The notes beneath the pieces are model-generated. The model had not been told where the DNA came from, ran no database searches, and saw only the letters and a list, made by a program, of their open reading frames with translations. This document shows positions 36,852 to 48,384 of a stretch of 64,000 nucleotides of DNA, in pieces; the stretch's first letter is position 1; every line of letters starts with the position of its first letter. The stretch lies in the NCBI RefSeq assembly GCF_014639435.1, contig NZ_BMFZ01000002.1, positions 372,001 to 436,000 on the forward strand, read 5' to 3'. The position numbers were made by a program, and so were the translations under genes. The DNA comes from Hafnia psychrotolerans (GTDB lineage: Bacteria; Pseudomonadota; Gammaproteobacteria; Enterobacterales; Enterobacteriaceae).

Positions 36852-37814
36852 TTGTCATCACTTCGCCGCCTGCCAGTGGTTGCCGGTTTGCTTACCAGCC
36901 TGACCCTCAGCGGTCACGCCGTGGCGGAAGAAAAAGCGCCGCAGCAGCTGCGCATCGCCTATCAGAAAGGGTCTGTCGGTCTGGTGCTGGCAAAATCGCA
37001 CAAATTGCTGGAAACACGTTTTCCCAACACCAGGATTACCTGGATTGAATTCCCTGCCGGACCGCAAATTCTGGAAGCCCTCAACGTCGGCAGCATTGAT
37101 TTAGGGGGCACCGGCGATTTACCGCCGCTGTTCGCGCAGGCGGCGGGCGCAGACTTGCTCTATATCGGCTCGGAACCGCCAAAGCCAAAAGCAGAAGTGA
37201 TTCTGGTCGACAACGACAGCCCGATCAAAAGCGTCGCGGATCTGAAAGGTCACAAAGTCGCCTTTCAGAGAGGCTCCAGCTCGCACAATTTACTGATCCG
37301 CGCCCTGCAACAGGCGGGGCTGAAACCCAGCGACATCCAGCCGGTTTATCTGACACCGGCCGATGCCCGTGCGGCATTTCAGCAGCATGACGTCGATGCC
37401 TGGGCCATCTGGGATCCTTACTATTCCGCTGCGCAGGTTCAGGGAAATGTCCGGGTACTGATTGACGGTTCATCGTTGCATCAGACCGGCTCCTTCTACC
37501 TTGCGCCGAAAAAATATACTGAAGCCAATTCGCAGTTTATCCAGCAGGTTCTGACGGTGTTAACGCAGGCGAATGCGCTGACCAAAACCGATCGCGACCA
37601 GAGCATCAAACTGCTTTCTCAGTCGATGGGTTTACCGGAAAAAGTGGTGGCGTCATATCTGGATCATCTGCCGGATTTACCTATCACGCCGGTCAGTGCC
37701 GAAACGGAAAAGCGCCAGCAGCAAACCGCCGATCTGTTCTATGAAAACCGTATTTTGCCGAAGCAGGTCGACATCAAAGACCGTATCTGGAAACCGACAG
37801 TACAAGCCAACTGA
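36852..37814 (+). CDS. ssuA: Alkanesulfonate-binding protein SsuA, start codon uncertain
   Basis: Periplasmic receptor of the SsuABC importer. The mature part (PQQLRIAYQKGSVGLVLAKS, EFPAGPQILEALNVGSIDLG) is collinear with E. coli SsuA. The only standard start is TTG 36852, giving 320 residues, but it has no ribosome site within 10 nt. An AAAGGAATTCACC sequence places the ideal start at 36834, where the codon is ATA. Reading from there adds ITALFS and gives a better signal peptide. I infer an ATG-to-ATA change, with reduced or TTG-driven expression. Confidence 0.88.
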   Translation: MSSLRRLPVVAGLLTSLTLSGHAVAEEKAPQQLRIAYQKGSVGLVLAKSHKLLETRFPNTRITWIEFPAGPQILEALNVGSIDLGGTGDLPPLFAQAAGADLLYIGSEPPKPKAEVILVDNDSPIKSVADLKGHKVAFQRGSSSHNLLIRALQQAGLKPSDIQPVYLTPADARAAFQQHDVDAWAIWDPYYSAAQVQGNVRVLIDGSSLHQTGSFYLAPKKYTEANSQFIQQVLTVLTQANALTKTDRDQSIKLLSQSMGLPEKVVASYLDHLPDLPITPVSAETEKRQQQTADLFYENRILPKQVDIKDRIWKPTVQAN

Positions 37815-37872
37815 GTATCCGACGATTTAACCGCTACGCACGAGCGAAAACGAATGAGAGAGGAGTTACCCC

Positions 37873-39027
37873 ATGAGTCTGAACGTATTCTGGTTTTTAC
37901 CTACCCACGGCGATGGTCGCTATTTAGGCACGGAAGAAGGTGCGCGCGTCGTTGATCACGGTTATCTGCAACAGATAGCACAAGCGGCCGATCGCTTAGG
38001 GTTCGGTGGCGTGCTGCTGCCTACCGGCCGTTCATGCGAAGACTCATGGCTGGTGGCCGCGTCGCTGATTTCCGTTACCCAGCGGCTAAAATTCCTGGTG
38101 GCGCTGCGTCCGGGGATTATCTCCCCGACGCTGGCTGCTCGTCAGGCCGCCACGCTCGACAGGCTGTCCGGCGGTCGCGCGCTGTTTAATCTGGTGACCG
38201 GTGGCGATCCGGCTGAACTGGCCGCCGAGGGTCTGCATCTCAATCACAAAGAACGTTACGAAGCGTCTGCCGAATTCACCCGTATCTGGCGTCGCGTACT
38301 GGAAGGCGAAACGGTGGATTACTCAGGCCAACACATTCAGGTCAACGGCGCGAGCCTGATGCATCCCCCGGTTCAGTACCCTCGCCCGCCGCTGTACTTC
38401 GGTGGTTCTTCTGAGGAAGCGCAGGATCTGGCCGCCGAACAGGTTGAACTGTATCTGACATGGGGCGAGCCACCGGCGTCAGTCAAAGAAAAAATCGAAC
38501 AGGTTCGCGCCAAAGCCGCGGCCCATGGCCGCACGGTGCGCTTCGGTATTCGTTTGCATGTCATTGTGCGCGAAACCAATGAAGAAGCCTGGCAGGCCGC
38601 CGACCGCCTAATTGCCAACATTGATGATGACACCATTCAACGCGCACAGGCGGCGTTTGCTAAAACCGATTCCGTGGGGCAGCACCGCATGGCAGCGCTA
38701 CACGGCGGCGATCGCAATAAACTGGAAATTTATCCAAACCTGTGGGCAGGGATCGGTTTGGTGCGTACCGGTGCGGGCACTGCGCTGGTTGGTGATGGTC
38801 CGACCGTAGCGGCACGCATGCAGGAATATGTCGATCTGGGCATCGATACCTTTATTTTCTCCGGCTATCCGCATCTGGAAGAAGCGTACCGCGTCAGCGA
38901 GTTGCTGTTCCCGCATCTGGATCTGGCGAAACCGGAAGATGAGAACGTGGTGAAGAAGGCTATTTTGCCGCGTGGTGAACTGGTCGCTCACGACTTCGCC
39001 AACAAAAAAGTCGCCAGCCAGCATTAA
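37873..39027 (+). CDS. ssuD: FMNH2-dependent alkanesulfonate monooxygenase SsuD
   Basis: 384 residues of the bacterial luciferase-like TIM-barrel family ([55 protein letters not shown]). The conserved TGRSCEDSW contains the active-site cysteine region. It splits alkanesulfonates into aldehyde and sulfite using FMNH2 from SsuE. AGAGGAG precedes the ATG. Confidence 0.96.
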   Translation: MSLNVFWFLPTHGDGRYLGTEEGARVVDHGYLQQIAQAADRLGFGGVLLPTGRSCEDSWLVAASLISVTQRLKFLVALRPGIISPTLAARQAATLDRLSGGRALFNLVTGGDPAELAAEGLHLNHKERYEASAEFTRIWRRVLEGETVDYSGQHIQVNGASLMHPPVQYPRPPLYFGGSSEEAQDLAAEQVELYLTWGEPPASVKEKIEQVRAKAAAHGRTVRFGIRLHVIVRETNEEAWQAADRLIANIDDDTIQRAQAAFAKTDSVGQHRMAALHGGDRNKLEIYPNLWAGIGLVRTGAGTALVGDGPTVAARMQEYVDLGIDTFIFSGYPHLEEAYRVSELLFPHLDLAKPEDENVVKKAILPRGELVAHDFANKKVASQH

Positions 39028-39038
39028 GGAGAACGGAC

Positions 39039-39830
39039 ATGACCTCATCACCACGCGAGTTAGACCGTATTTTGCCGTGGATTGTGCCGGTGGCGCTGAT
39101 CGGTGGCTGGCAGGTGGCTGTCGAAGCAGGCTGGCTATCTCAACGCATTCTTCCCGCGCCCAGCGCGGTGGTTGAGGCGTTCTGGACACTGACGAAAAGC
39201 GGCGACCTCTGGCAAAACCTGAAAATCAGCACCTTCCGCGCGCTGACTGGTTTTGCCATCGGCGGCAGCCTCGGTTTGCTGCTCGGCTTTATCACCGGGC
39301 TTTCCCACTGGGGAGAGCGCCTGCTCGACAGTTCACTGCAAATGCTGCGCAACATTCCCCATCTGGCGCTGATCCCGCTGGTGATTCTGTGGTTCGGTAT
39401 TGATGAAACTGCCAAGATTTTTCTGGTGGCACTGGGCACCCTGTTTCCGATTTACCTCAATACTTATCACGGTATTCGCAATATTGATCGCGGCCTGCTG
39501 GAAATGTCGCGCAGCTACGGTTTGTCCGGTTTCCCGCTGTTTATTCAAGTGGTATTACCCGGCGCGCTGCCGTCGATTATGGTCGGAGTCCGCTTTGCGC
39601 TCGGGTTCATGTGGCTGACGCTGATCGTCGCAGAAACTCTTTCTGCCAACTCCGGCATCGGCTATCTGGCAATGAACGCCCGTGAATTTTTGCAAACTGA
39701 CGTCGTGATGGTCGCCATCGTGCTGTACGCCATCCTGGGTAAACTGGCCGATATTTTAGCCCGCCAGCTGGAAAGTGTCTGGCTGCGCTGGCACCCCGCT
39801 TATCAGAAAAAACAAGGAGACGCCGCATGA
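39039..39830 (+). CDS. ssuC: Alkanesulfonate ABC permease SsuC
   Basis: 263-residue inner-membrane permease with about six helices. The coupling-loop EAA motif region is [20 protein letters not shown] and [19 protein letters not shown]. It works with SsuA and SsuB to import sulfonates. It is 11 bp after ssuD, with AAGGAGA before the ATG, and overlaps ssuB by 4 bp. Confidence 0.95.
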   Translation: MTSSPRELDRILPWIVPVALIGGWQVAVEAGWLSQRILPAPSAVVEAFWTLTKSGDLWQNLKISTFRALTGFAIGGSLGLLLGFITGLSHWGERLLDSSLQMLRNIPHLALIPLVILWFGIDETAKIFLVALGTLFPIYLNTYHGIRNIDRGLLEMSRSYGLSGFPLFIQVVLPGALPSIMVGVRFALGFMWLTLIVAETLSANSGIGYLAMNAREFLQTDVVMVAIVLYAILGKLADILARQLESVWLRWHPAYQKKQGDAA

Positions 39831-40609
39831 GCGCACCTACCCGTATTCCGCAAGGCACGCCGGTCACGCTGTCCGGCATCACCAAACAGTACGGCAACCG
39901 CGCCGTGCTCAATGACATCAATCTGCGCATTCCGCCCGGCCAGTTTGTGGCGGTGGTTGGCCGCAGCGGCTGTGGAAAAAGTACATTATTACGTCTGCTC
40001 GCCGGGCTGGAAAAAACCACACTGGGCGAACTGCTTAGCGCCAGTGCTCCACTGAGTCAGGTGCACGACGATACGCGGCTGATGTTTCAGGATGATCGCC
40101 TGCTGCCGTGGAAGAAAGTGATCGATAACGTCGGCTTAGGCTTAAAAGGAAAATGGCGCGAAGCCGCGCTGGCCGCGCTGGAAGAAGTCGGATTGGCGGA
40201 TCGCGCCGATGAATGGCCTTCGGCACTGTCGGGAGGACAAAAACAACGTGTGGCGCTGGCGCGTGCGTTAATCCATCGACCACGTTTGTTGTTATTAGAT
40301 GAACCGCTCGGCGCACTGGATGCCCTAACGCGAATCGAAATGCAAAGCCTGATCGAGCGTCTGTGGCAACAGCATGATTTCACCGTGCTACTGGTGACGC
40401 ACGATGTCAGTGAAGCCGTGACCGTTGCAGACCGGGTGATCCTCATCGATCAGGGACGGATTGGTCTGGATCTGACCGTGGATTTGCCACGTCCACGCCG
40501 GAAAGGTTCAGCGAGACTAGCAGAGCTGGAAGCCGAAGTGCTGGAACGCGTGCTCACGCCTCAACCTGCGCAGACGGTTCCGCAGGAAGCGAAACGCGCA
40601 CAGCGATAA
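39827..40609 (+). CDS. ssuB: Alkanesulfonate ABC ATPase SsuB
   Basis: 260-residue ABC ATPase. Walker A is [10 protein letters not shown] (about residues 44-53), the Q loop is [10 protein letters not shown], the signature is [15 protein letters not shown], Walker B is [12 protein letters not shown], and the switch His is LVTHD. It is the last gene of the operon. Its start ATGA overlaps the ssuC stop. Confidence 0.96.
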   Translation: MSAPTRIPQGTPVTLSGITKQYGNRAVLNDINLRIPPGQFVAVVGRSGCGKSTLLRLLAGLEKTTLGELLSASAPLSQVHDDTRLMFQDDRLLPWKKVIDNVGLGLKGKWREAALAALEEVGLADRADEWPSALSGGQKQRVALARALIHRPRLLLLDEPLGALDALTRIEMQSLIERLWQQHDFTVLLVTHDVSEAVTVADRVILIDQGRIGLDLTVDLPRPRRKGSARLAELEAEVLERVLTPQPAQTVPQEAKRAQR

Positions 40610-40617
40610 CTTATATT

Positions 40618-40655
40618 TACCCGAAATAATTCGAGTTGCAGGATTAAAGCGGCGG
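40618..40655. repeat. Partial dispersed repeat
   Basis: TTCGAGTTGCAGGATTAAAG followed by GCGGCAAGC is the left end of the dispersed palindromic repeat. The right half is missing. Confidence 0.5.
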
Positions 40656-40673
40656 CAAGCGGATGAAGGATAA

Positions 40674-40699
40674 AAAGGGCAATGTTTCCATCGCCCTTT
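40674..40699 (-). terminator. Terminator after pepN (and ssuB)
   Basis: Stem AAAGGGC and GCCCTTT, extended by ATG/CAT with one mismatch. The minus-strand side ends in TTTTT. It lies between convergent ssuB and pepN. Confidence 0.65.
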
Positions 40700-40717
40700 G
40701 TCATTTCTGAGACTCGG

Positions 40718-43333
40718 TTATGCGTCTAACGCTTTGGTGATTTTCTCGAACAAATCACCGGACAGATTTTCCAGCCCTTTTAACTGCTCAAGCGCACTGC
40801 GCATCAGTGCCTGACGGTGAGCGTCATAGCGTTTCAGACGGATCAACGGCTCAATCATACGCGCGGCAACCTGCGGGTTACGGGTGTTCAGGTCGGTGAG
40901 CATTTCCGTCAGGAACTGATAACCGCTGCCATCGGCGGCGTGGAATGCCGGCGGGTTGGTGGAGGCAAACGACCCTATCAACGAACGGATGCGGTTCGGG
41001 TTACTCATGGTAAATGAACGGTGGCTCAGTAATGAACGAACTTTTTGCAGTACATCCGCCGACGGGCTGGAGGCTTGCAGCATGAACCATTTGTCCATCA
41101 CCAGACCATCTTGATGCCAGCGCTCATCGTAAGTCGCCATCAGCGCTTCACGACAAGGCAACTGGGCCGAAACGGCCGCAGACATCGCCGCCAGAGAGTC
41201 GGTCATGTTGTCGGCCTGCTCGAACTGAGCCTGTACGATTTTATCCGCCTGCGTTACGTCACCAAACGCCAGATAACGTAAACAGGTATTACGCAGTGCG
41301 CGCTTGCCAATATCTTCATGCACCACACGGTATGCCGGCAGACGGTTAGCGTTATAAACGGCCAGTAACTCATCTGCCATTTCGGTTGCCAGGCAGCGGG
41401 TGATGGCTGAATGCACCGCACTGATCGCTTGCGGATCGATAATATCGAACAATTCAGCCATTTCGTTTTCAGAAGGCAGCGTGAGGATCTGTGCCGCCAA
41501 GCCCGGATCAATACTTTCGTCCAACAACACGGCACGGAAGGCATCGGCCACGTGCAACGGCAGTGACAGTGGCTGTTTCTGCTGATGCCGTGCGACGTTG
41601 AGCTTAATATAAATAGCCAGCAGGCTTTGCGCCGAATCCCAGCGAGAGAAATCATTACGCGCATGTTTCATCAGGAAGGTGAGCTGATGATCGCCATATT
41701 TATAATCCAGCTTCACTGGTGCAGAGAACTCACGTAGTAAGGATGGCACCGGTGGGTATTCCACATCGTCAAAGATGAAGGTTTGTTCTGCTTGAGTCAC
41801 ATTCAGCACGTTGCTAACCACACTGCCGTTTTGCTTAAGCGGAATCACATTACCTTGCGGATCATACAGTTCAATATCCAACGGAATATGCAGTGGCAGT
41901 TTTTCAGCTTGATCCGCCGTCGGTGGCGTTTTCTGGCTAACGGTTAACGTATATTGCTGTTTTTCTACGTCATAATCATCACGTACGGTGAGAACAGGTG
42001 TGCCCGACTGGCTGTACCAACGGCGGAACAGAGACAGATCAACGTTCGACGCATCTTCCATCGCCTGCACGAAGTCATCACAGGTTGCCGCGCTGCCATC
42101 ATGACGTTCAAAATAGAGTTGAATACCAGCCTGGAATTTCTCTTCACCCAGCAAGGTATGCAGCATGCGGATCACTTCTGAACCCTTTTCATACACCGTC
42201 AGTGTGTAGAAGTTGTTCATTTCGATCACTTTTTCCGGACGGATCGGGTGCGCCATCGGGCTGGCGTCTTCGGCAAATTGTGAGGAACGCATCACGCGGA
42301 CGTTATCAATACGGTTTACTGAACGTGAGCCGAGATCCGAGCTGAACTCCTGATCGCGGAACACCGTTAGCCCCTCTTTCAGGCTGAGCTGGAACCAGTC
42401 GCGGCAGGTCACGCGGTTACCGGTCCAGTTATGGAAATATTCGTGACCGATCACCGCTTCAATACCCAGATAATCTTTGTCGGTGGCAGTTTCGGCTTTC
42501 GCCAGCACATATTTGGAGTTAAAGACGTTCAGGCCTTTGTTTTCCATCGCGCCCATGTTGAAGAAGTCAACGGCAACGATCATGAAGATATCGAGATCGT
42601 ACTCCAGATTGAAGCGGCTTTCGTCCCACTTCATCGACTGCTTCAGGGATTCCATTGCCCAGTCGGCACGGTCCAGATTGCCACGATCGACAAACAGCTC
42701 CAGCGCCACATCACGGCCTGAGCGCGTTTTGAAGGTATCACGCAGCACATCAAAATCACCGGCGACCAGCGCAAACAGATAGCAAGGTTTAGGGAACGGG
42801 TCTTGCCATTTTATCCAATGTTTGCCACCTTCCAGCTCACCGGAATCAATGCGGTTACCGTTGGATAGCAGGTACGGATAGCGGGCTTTATCAGCCACGA
42901 TACGCGTCGAAAAGCGCGCCAGAACATCCGGGCGATCCAAATAATAGGTGATATGCTGGAAACCTTCGGCTTCACACTGAGTACACAGCGCTTCACCGGA
43001 GAGATAAAGCCCTTCCAATGCGCTGTTTTTGGCTGGGTGAATTTCGTTGACGATGCAAAGCTCGAAGGCTTCAGGCAGACGGTCAATCACGAGTGTTTTA
43101 TCCGTTACCTGGTAACTCGGCCAATCCTGCCCATTCACTTTCAGACTGATTAGGGTCAGATCTTCACCATTAAGTACCAGCGAAGCGCCTTCTGCACCTT
43201 GGCGTTTAATCTGGCTGACAGCGGTAACCACGGTAGTTTGGGCATCGAGTTCAAAATTGAGGTCAATATCGGTAATGGTGTAGTCCGGTGCACGGTAATC
43301 GTGGCGGAATTTGGCTTGTGGCAGTTGAGTCAT
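40718..43333 (-). CDS. pepN: Aminopeptidase N PepN
   Basis: 871 residues, the E. coli length class (870). M1 zinc metallopeptidase with the substrate-anchoring GAMENKGLN, zinc motif VIGHEYFHNWTGNRVTCRDW near residue 300, and the third zinc ligand Glu in LKEGLTVFRDQEF. It removes N-terminal residues in the final steps of cytoplasmic protein breakdown. It is transcribed alone, convergent with ssuB. Confidence 0.97.
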   Translation of the reverse strand: MTQLPQAKFRHDYRAPDYTITDIDLNFELDAQTTVVTAVSQIKRQGAEGASLVLNGEDLTLISLKVNGQDWPSYQVTDKTLVIDRLPEAFELCIVNEIHPAKNSALEGLYLSGEALCTQCEAEGFQHITYYLDRPDVLARFSTRIVADKARYPYLLSNGNRIDSGELEGGKHWIKWQDPFPKPCYLFALVAGDFDVLRDTFKTRSGRDVALELFVDRGNLDRADWAMESLKQSMKWDESRFNLEYDLDIFMIVAVDFFNMGAMENKGLNVFNSKYVLAKAETATDKDYLGIEAVIGHEYFHNWTGNRVTCRDWFQLSLKEGLTVFRDQEFSSDLGSRSVNRIDNVRVMRSSQFAEDASPMAHPIRPEKVIEMNNFYTLTVYEKGSEVIRMLHTLLGEEKFQAGIQLYFERHDGSAATCDDFVQAMEDASNVDLSLFRRWYSQSGTPVLTVRDDYDVEKQQYTLTVSQKTPPTADQAEKLPLHIPLDIELYDPQGNVIPLKQNGSVVSNVLNVTQAEQTFIFDDVEYPPVPSLLREFSAPVKLDYKYGDHQLTFLMKHARNDFSRWDSAQSLLAIYIKLNVARHQQKQPLSLPLHVADAFRAVLLDESIDPGLAAQILTLPSENEMAELFDIIDPQAISAVHSAITRCLATEMADELLAVYNANRLPAYRVVHEDIGKRALRNTCLRYLAFGDVTQADKIVQAQFEQADNMTDSLAAMSAAVSAQLPCREALMATYDERWHQDGLVMDKWFMLQASSPSADVLQKVRSLLSHRSFTMSNPNRIRSLIGSFASTNPPAFHAADGSGYQFLTEMLTDLNTRNPQVAARMIEPLIRLKRYDAHRQALMRSALEQLKGLENLSGDLFEKITKALDA

Positions 43334-43782
43334 AAAGAAACCTTTTAACGTTTTCGTCAGTCACGACGTCTGTTGTTGATCCTTGCTTATCTGGACGCTC
43401 CGGCAGGAGAAAGGCCAGCGGCTGATAAAGCTTTCCTGAACTTTACCACAGGCGCTTAGAATTCCCAGATTGTTGCAGACTTGTAAGTCTGTTAGGCCAT
43501 GTTTCGTTCAAAACGGAAGCCTATGCCACTGTGCAACCTAATTGTTAACAAAAAGATGCCATTTTGAAGACCTGAGCACGTTTAAGCCTCGACCCTTCGC
43601 TGACAATTATGATGTGATGAGCGTTCTTTCACAGGATATTACGGTATACTTCACAGACTTTGCTGTTTTATCCAGAATGCTTTTTTATCTGGAATGGTTG
43701 GCGTGATGCGAACTGCCTTTAATAAGTTATGTGCAGGTTTTTGCTGGCCAACCCTTTCTGACGAGGATGCTGTAAACGCGCT
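43334..43782. other. pepN-pncB intergenic region
   Basis: 449 bp without a gene. A small perfect inverted repeat CAGACTTGTAAGTCTG lies near 43474-43489, and promoters for both divergent genes must be here. I could not choose them with confidence. Confidence 0.5.
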
Positions 43783-44988
43783 ATGACTTCATACGCTTCC
43801 CCGATTTTGACTTCGCTGTTAGATACCGACGCCTACAAGCTTCATATGCAGCAAGCCGTCTTCCACCGCTATCACGATATTAGCGTGGTGGCCGAATTCC
43901 GCTGTCGTGGCGACGACCGACTAGGCGAATATGCCAGCGAAATTCGCCAACAAATCGAAATGATGAGCCAGTTGGCTCTGACAGACGATGAATTTTCCTA
44001 TCTTTCCAGTCTGCCTTTTTTCAGCGCTGACTACCTCAACTGGCTGAAAACTTTCCGCTATAACCCTAAAGATGTCGAGGTGGCCGATCGCGACGGTCAT
44101 TTACACGTGCGGATTTCCGGGCCATGGCGTGAAGTGATCATGTGGGAAGTGCCGCTGCTGGCCGTGATTAGCGAAGTTGTTCACCAACATCGTTCTGGTC
44201 AGGTGACCCTACAAATGGCAGTGGATCAACTACGCAAGAATCTGACACGTTTCAAACAAGAAGCGGCAGATATTGATATATCATGCTTTCGCCTGATGGA
44301 TTTCGGAACGCGACGCCGTTTCTCCGGCGAAGTGCAGCAGGCGATTGTTACTACATTGAAAGCCGAATTCCCTTACCTGCTAGGTACCAGTAACTACCAT
44401 ATTGCCCACAGATTGCAGTTGTCTCCGGTAGGAACCCAGGCGCATGAGTGGTTCCAGGCGCATCAGCAGATAAGCCCAACACTGGCCAATAGCCAGCGTG
44501 CCGCTTTGCAGGCATGGCTGGATGAATACCCTGATCAATTGGGTATCGCGCTGACCGACTGCATAACGATGGATGCTTTCCTGAGGGATTTCGGCCCGAA
44601 ATTTGCCAACGCCTATGACGGTTTGCGCCATGATTCAGGAGACCCGGTTGAATGGGGTGAAAAAGCGATAGCGCATTATCAAAAGCTGGGTATTGACCCG
44701 ATGAGTAAAACCCTGGTCTTCTCAGACAATCTTGATTTAGATAAGGCTCTGTCTCTGTATCGCCATTTCCATCAACGCGTGAATCTGGTATTTGGTATTG
44801 GAACGCGTCTGACCTGTAATATTCCAGACGTAAAACCGCTGAATATTGTGATCAAGCTGGTCCAGTGCAATGGCAAACCGGTGGCAAAACTGTCTGACAG
44901 TCCAGGTAAAACAATCTGTCAGGACAAAGCTTTTGTGAAGGCATTACGTAAAGCTTTCGATATCCCTCTGGTTAAAAAAGCATCTTAA
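43783..44988 (+). CDS. pncB: Nicotinate phosphoribosyltransferase PncB
   Basis: 401 residues (E. coli 400). It starts [20 protein letters not shown], the family opening [25 protein letters not shown] and [12 protein letters not shown] are the active-site blocks with the phosphorylated histidine in NYHIA, and [11 protein letters not shown] follows. It converts nicotinate and PRPP to nicotinate mononucleotide in NAD salvage. Confidence 0.96.
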   Translation: MTSYASPILTSLLDTDAYKLHMQQAVFHRYHDISVVAEFRCRGDDRLGEYASEIRQQIEMMSQLALTDDEFSYLSSLPFFSADYLNWLKTFRYNPKDVEVADRDGHLHVRISGPWREVIMWEVPLLAVISEVVHQHRSGQVTLQMAVDQLRKNLTRFKQEAADIDISCFRLMDFGTRRRFSGEVQQAIVTTLKAEFPYLLGTSNYHIAHRLQLSPVGTQAHEWFQAHQQISPTLANSQRAALQAWLDEYPDQLGIALTDCITMDAFLRDFGPKFANAYDGLRHDSGDPVEWGEKAIAHYQKLGIDPMSKTLVFSDNLDLDKALSLYRHFHQRVNLVFGIGTRLTCNIPDVKPLNIVIKLVQCNGKPVAKLSDSPGKTICQDKAFVKALRKAFDIPLVKKAS

Positions 44989-45294
44989 TAAAACGTCTGT
45001 GGCCATCACGGCCGCAGGCATTCTTCCTTCTCCTTTCCAGAACCGTTCTTCTGATCACTGACTCTTCTTATATATAGGCGTGCTCCTTTATATTGATGCT
45101 ATTTAGATTTACGACATTCACATCCATCGCAATGATAATTTTGGATAACTATTGCCCTGCCCGGACAAATGTTGTCCAAGCGACGTGATTTCTGCTTGTG
45201 TCCTGAGAAAGGCTAAGTAACATAGCAAAATCCCTTTTTATGGGGTCCGTTAGTTCTCAATCATCATCTGAATATATAAGAAAGAGAGAAACCT
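44989..45294. other. pncB-asnS intergenic region
   Basis: 306 bp without a gene. CTGTGGCC and GGCCGCAG (about 44997-45018) form a stem that may end pncB transcription, although no T run follows. The rest is an AT-rich leader ending in an AGAGAGAAACC stretch before asnS. Confidence 0.5.
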
Positions 45295-46695
45295 ATGAGC
45301 GTTGTGCCTGTAGTCGACGTACTGCAAGGCCGTGCTGCGGTTGACAGTGAAGTCACCGTCCGCGGTTGGGTGCGTACCCGGAGAGATTCTAAAGCTGGCA
45401 TCTCCTTCCTCGCCGTTTATGACGGCTCCTGCTTTAATCCGTTACAGGCCGTTGTGAATAATTCTCTGCCCAATTATCAGAATGAGGTTCTGCGCCTGAC
45501 CACCGGTTGCTCAATTGAAGTGACCGGCACTGTTGTCGCCTCACCGGGTGAAGGCCAAAGTTTCGAACTGCAAGCGACGGCCATTAAAGTGGTTGGCTGG
45601 GTTGATGATCCTGACACTTACCCGATGGCCGCAAAACGCCACAGTATCGAATATCTCCGTGAAGTGGCGCATCTTCGCCCACGGACCAATTTGATCGGTG
45701 CTGTTGCTCGCGTGCGTAACACCCTTTCGCAAGCCATTCACCGTTTCTATCATGAAAATGGTTATTTCTGGGTATCAACACCGCTTATCACAGCATCGGA
45801 TACCGAAGGCGCTGGCGAGATGTTCCGCGTTTCAACCCTGGATTTCCAAAACTTGCCGCGTACTGATAAAGGCGACGTTGATTTCAGCGAAGATTTCTTC
45901 GGTAAAGAAGCATTTCTTACTGTTTCCGGGCAGTTGAACGGTGAAACTTACGCTTGTGCACTCTCCAAGGTTTATACCTTCGGCCCAACCTTCAGAGCAG
46001 AAAACTCCAATACCAGCCGACACCTGGCTGAATTTTGGATGGTTGAACCGGAAGTGGCCTTTGCCACTCTGGACGACATCGCCGCACTGGCTGAAAGCAT
46101 GCTTAAATACGTGTTCCAGGCCGTTCTGAACGAAAGAAAAGATGATATGGCGTTTTTTGCCGAACGCGTAGACAAAGATGCTGTTTCACGCCTTGAGCGT
46201 TTTGTAACATCAGATTTCGCCCAGGTTGATTACACCGATGCAGTAGCAATCTTAATCAATTGCGGTAAGACCTTTGAAAATCCTGTGTCGTGGGGTGTCG
46301 ATTTATCGTCTGAGCATGAACGCTATCTGGCAGAAGAGCATTTTAAAGCGCCGGTAGTGGTTAAAAATTACCCTAAAGATATCAAAGCATTCTATATGCG
46401 AATGAATGAAGATGGTAAAACCGTCGCAGCGATGGATGTTCTGGCCCCCGGTATTGGTGAAATTATCGGCGGTTCTCAGCGTGAGGAACGTCTGGATGTG
46501 CTGGATGCTCGCCTTGAAGAAATGGGCCTCAATAAAGACGATTATTGGTGGTATCGCGATCTTCGCCGCTACGGCACAGTGCCGCACTCCGGTTTCGGCT
46601 TAGGGTTTGAACGCTTGGTAGCCTACGTTACTGGTGTACAAAACGTGCGGGATGTGATCCCATTCCCACGCACACCACGTAATGCAACCTTCTAA
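45295..46695 (+). CDS. asnS: Asparaginyl-tRNA synthetase AsnS
   Basis: 466 residues, the E. coli length. An N-terminal OB-fold anticodon-binding domain ([20 protein letters not shown]) precedes a class IIb catalytic core. Motif 2 is [20 protein letters not shown] and motif 3 is [10 protein letters not shown] near the C-terminus. It charges tRNA-Asn. It is transcribed alone upstream of ompF. Confidence 0.97.
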   Translation: MSVVPVVDVLQGRAAVDSEVTVRGWVRTRRDSKAGISFLAVYDGSCFNPLQAVVNNSLPNYQNEVLRLTTGCSIEVTGTVVASPGEGQSFELQATAIKVVGWVDDPDTYPMAAKRHSIEYLREVAHLRPRTNLIGAVARVRNTLSQAIHRFYHENGYFWVSTPLITASDTEGAGEMFRVSTLDFQNLPRTDKGDVDFSEDFFGKEAFLTVSGQLNGETYACALSKVYTFGPTFRAENSNTSRHLAEFWMVEPEVAFATLDDIAALAESMLKYVFQAVLNERKDDMAFFAERVDKDAVSRLERFVTSDFAQVDYTDAVAILINCGKTFENPVSWGVDLSSEHERYLAEEHFKAPVVVKNYPKDIKAFYMRMNEDGKTVAAMDVLAPGIGEIIGGSQREERLDVLDARLEEMGLNKDDYWWYRDLRRYGTVPHSGFGLGFERLVAYVTGVQNVRDVIPFPRTPRNATF

Positions 46696-46735
46696 TTAGC
46701 TAAAACATTTTCTACGTAACATTTTAGTTACAAAA

Positions 46736-46760
46736 CTAAGGCCAGCTCAGCTGGCCTTAG
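46736..46760 (+). terminator. Terminator after asnS
   Basis: A perfect 11-bp stem CTAAGGCCAGC and GCTGGCCTTAG with a 3-nt loop, followed by TCATTTTC. Confidence 0.75.
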
Positions 46761-46801
46761 TCATTTTCAAAGGTAGATCCCTGTCACAAAGTTCCGTGAA
46801 A

Positions 46802-46821
46802 TTTACATTTTGTAATACATT
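46802..46821 (+). promoter_or_regulatory. OmpR-binding box upstream of ompF
   Basis: TTTACATTTTGTAATACATT closely resembles the F1 OmpR site of E. coli ompF (TTTACTTTTGGTTACATATT). It lies 175 bp before the start codon, compatible with a long 5' leader. Confidence 0.65.
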
Positions 46822-46996
46822 CTTTCCCCGTGAAACAAGTTTAGGGGTTTAGTAGCATTTTCGATGTAGATTAAGCCGCCCTCGGGTGGAACACTGCCTC
46901 CAGACACAGGAGACACAAAACTCTCAACAATAGTTCCCTAAAGAATTATTGACGGCAGTGGCAGGTGTCCAAATAAAACCAATGAGGGTAATAATA

Positions 46997-48148
46997 ATGA
47001 TGAAGCGCAACATTCTTGCAATCGTAATCCCAGCTTTGTTGGCTGCTGGCGCAGCAAACGCTGCTGAAATTTATAACAAAGACGGCAACAAACTGGATCT
47101 CTACGGTAAAGTTGACGCACGCCACACGTTCTCTGACAACACGGGTAACGACGGTGATCAGACTTACGTTCGTTTTGGCTTTAAAGGCGAAACTCAAATT
47201 ACTGACCAACTGACCGGTTACGGCCAGTGGGAATACAACGTTCAGGCGAATCACGCTGAAAGCGCTGGCACCGAAGGTAACAAAACCCGTCTGGGCTTTG
47301 CAGGTCTGAAATTTGGCGACTACGGCTCATTCGACTACGGTCGTAACTACGGCGTGATCTACGACGTAATGTCTTATACTGACCAACTGCCAGTATTTGG
47401 CGATGACACCATGTACCAGAACAACGACAACTTCATGATTGGTCGTGGTAATGGTATGGCGACTTACCGTAACAGCAACTTCTTCGGTTTGGTTGATGGC
47501 CTGAGCTTCGCTGTACAGTACCAGGGCAAAAACGAAAACGACCGTAATACTGAAGCATTTGCTGCAGACGGCGTGACTAGTTTAGGTGTTCCTCAAAGTT
47601 CAGCCGTTACTCAAAACGGCGACGGCTGGGGCGCATCAACCGCTTATGCTATCGGTAACTCTGGTGTGAGCCTGTCTGGTGCTTACTTCTCTTCAAACCG
47701 TACTAATACTCAGAAACTTGACGGTAACGGCGATAAAGCCTCTGCCTACGCATTCGGTACCAAGTACGATGCGAACAATCTGTATCTGGCAGCATTCTAC
47801 GGTGAATCTCTTAACACCACACCATACGGTTCAGGTAACAACCAAACAGCCAATAAAACTCAGAACTTTGAAGTGGTTGCACAGTACCAATTCGATTTCG
47901 GTCTGCGTCCGTCCATCGCTTACCTGCAGTCTAAAGGCAAGGACTTGAACGCAGTGGGTACAGGGTTTGCTGGCGGTGACGCTGACCTGGTTAAATACAT
48001 CGAAGTGGGTACCTACTACTACTTCAACAAAAATATGTCCACCTATGTTGACTACAAAATCAACTTGCTGGACGACAATGATTACACCAAAGCAGCTGGT
48101 ACTAACACCGACAACGTGGTTGGTGTTGGCTTGCAATACCAGTTCTAA
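46997..48148 (+). CDS. ompF: OmpF-type general porin
   Basis: 383 residues. The signal peptide [22 protein letters not shown] is almost the E. coli OmpF one. The 16-stranded trimeric porin follows ([20 protein letters not shown], the eyelet-loop region, [19 protein letters not shown]) and ends with the BAM signal VGLQYQF. It lies between asnS and aspC as in E. coli. ATG 46997 is preceded by GAGGGT. A 16-codon upstream extension is open but not conserved. Regulation by OmpR is likely from the upstream box. Confidence 0.94.
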   Translation: MMKRNILAIVIPALLAAGAANAAEIYNKDGNKLDLYGKVDARHTFSDNTGNDGDQTYVRFGFKGETQITDQLTGYGQWEYNVQANHAESAGTEGNKTRLGFAGLKFGDYGSFDYGRNYGVIYDVMSYTDQLPVFGDDTMYQNNDNFMIGRGNGMATYRNSNFFGLVDGLSFAVQYQGKNENDRNTEAFAADGVTSLGVPQSSAVTQNGDGWGASTAYAIGNSGVSLSGAYFSSNRTNTQKLDGNGDKASAYAFGTKYDANNLYLAAFYGESLNTTPYGSGNNQTANKTQNFEVVAQYQFDFGLRPSIAYLQSKGKDLNAVGTGFAGGDADLVKYIEVGTYYYFNKNMSTYVDYKINLLDDNDYTKAAGTNTDNVVGVGLQYQF

Positions 48149-48192
48149 TTTCACTTAATTGATGCACCTACGGTTGCATTCTAAGTGATTTG

Positions 48193-48219
48193 AAAGGCAG
48201 GGCTTCGGCTCTGCCTTTT
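48193..48219 (+). terminator. Terminator after ompF
   Basis: Stem AAAGGCAGGGC and GCTCTGCCTTT with a TTCG tetraloop and T-rich tail. Confidence 0.8.
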
Positions 48220-48384
48220 GCTTTTAAATACCTTCCCACCCTTTTCAATTATCAAAATTATTAATCTCAAAGCCCGCTTCACAACTCCGCTTTCTTTTTG
48301 TCGCAAACGGTTGGCAAACTGACTTTCAGGCGGTAACCTGATGACCTCTTTCTGCTAAATATCAGGCCATGGAAGTCTCACCCT

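Noticed and set aside
46949-46996. Longer ompF N-terminus
   Set aside because: The 16 extra codons lie in the leader. The signal peptide, GAGGGT ribosome site and E. coli alignment all support ATG 46997.
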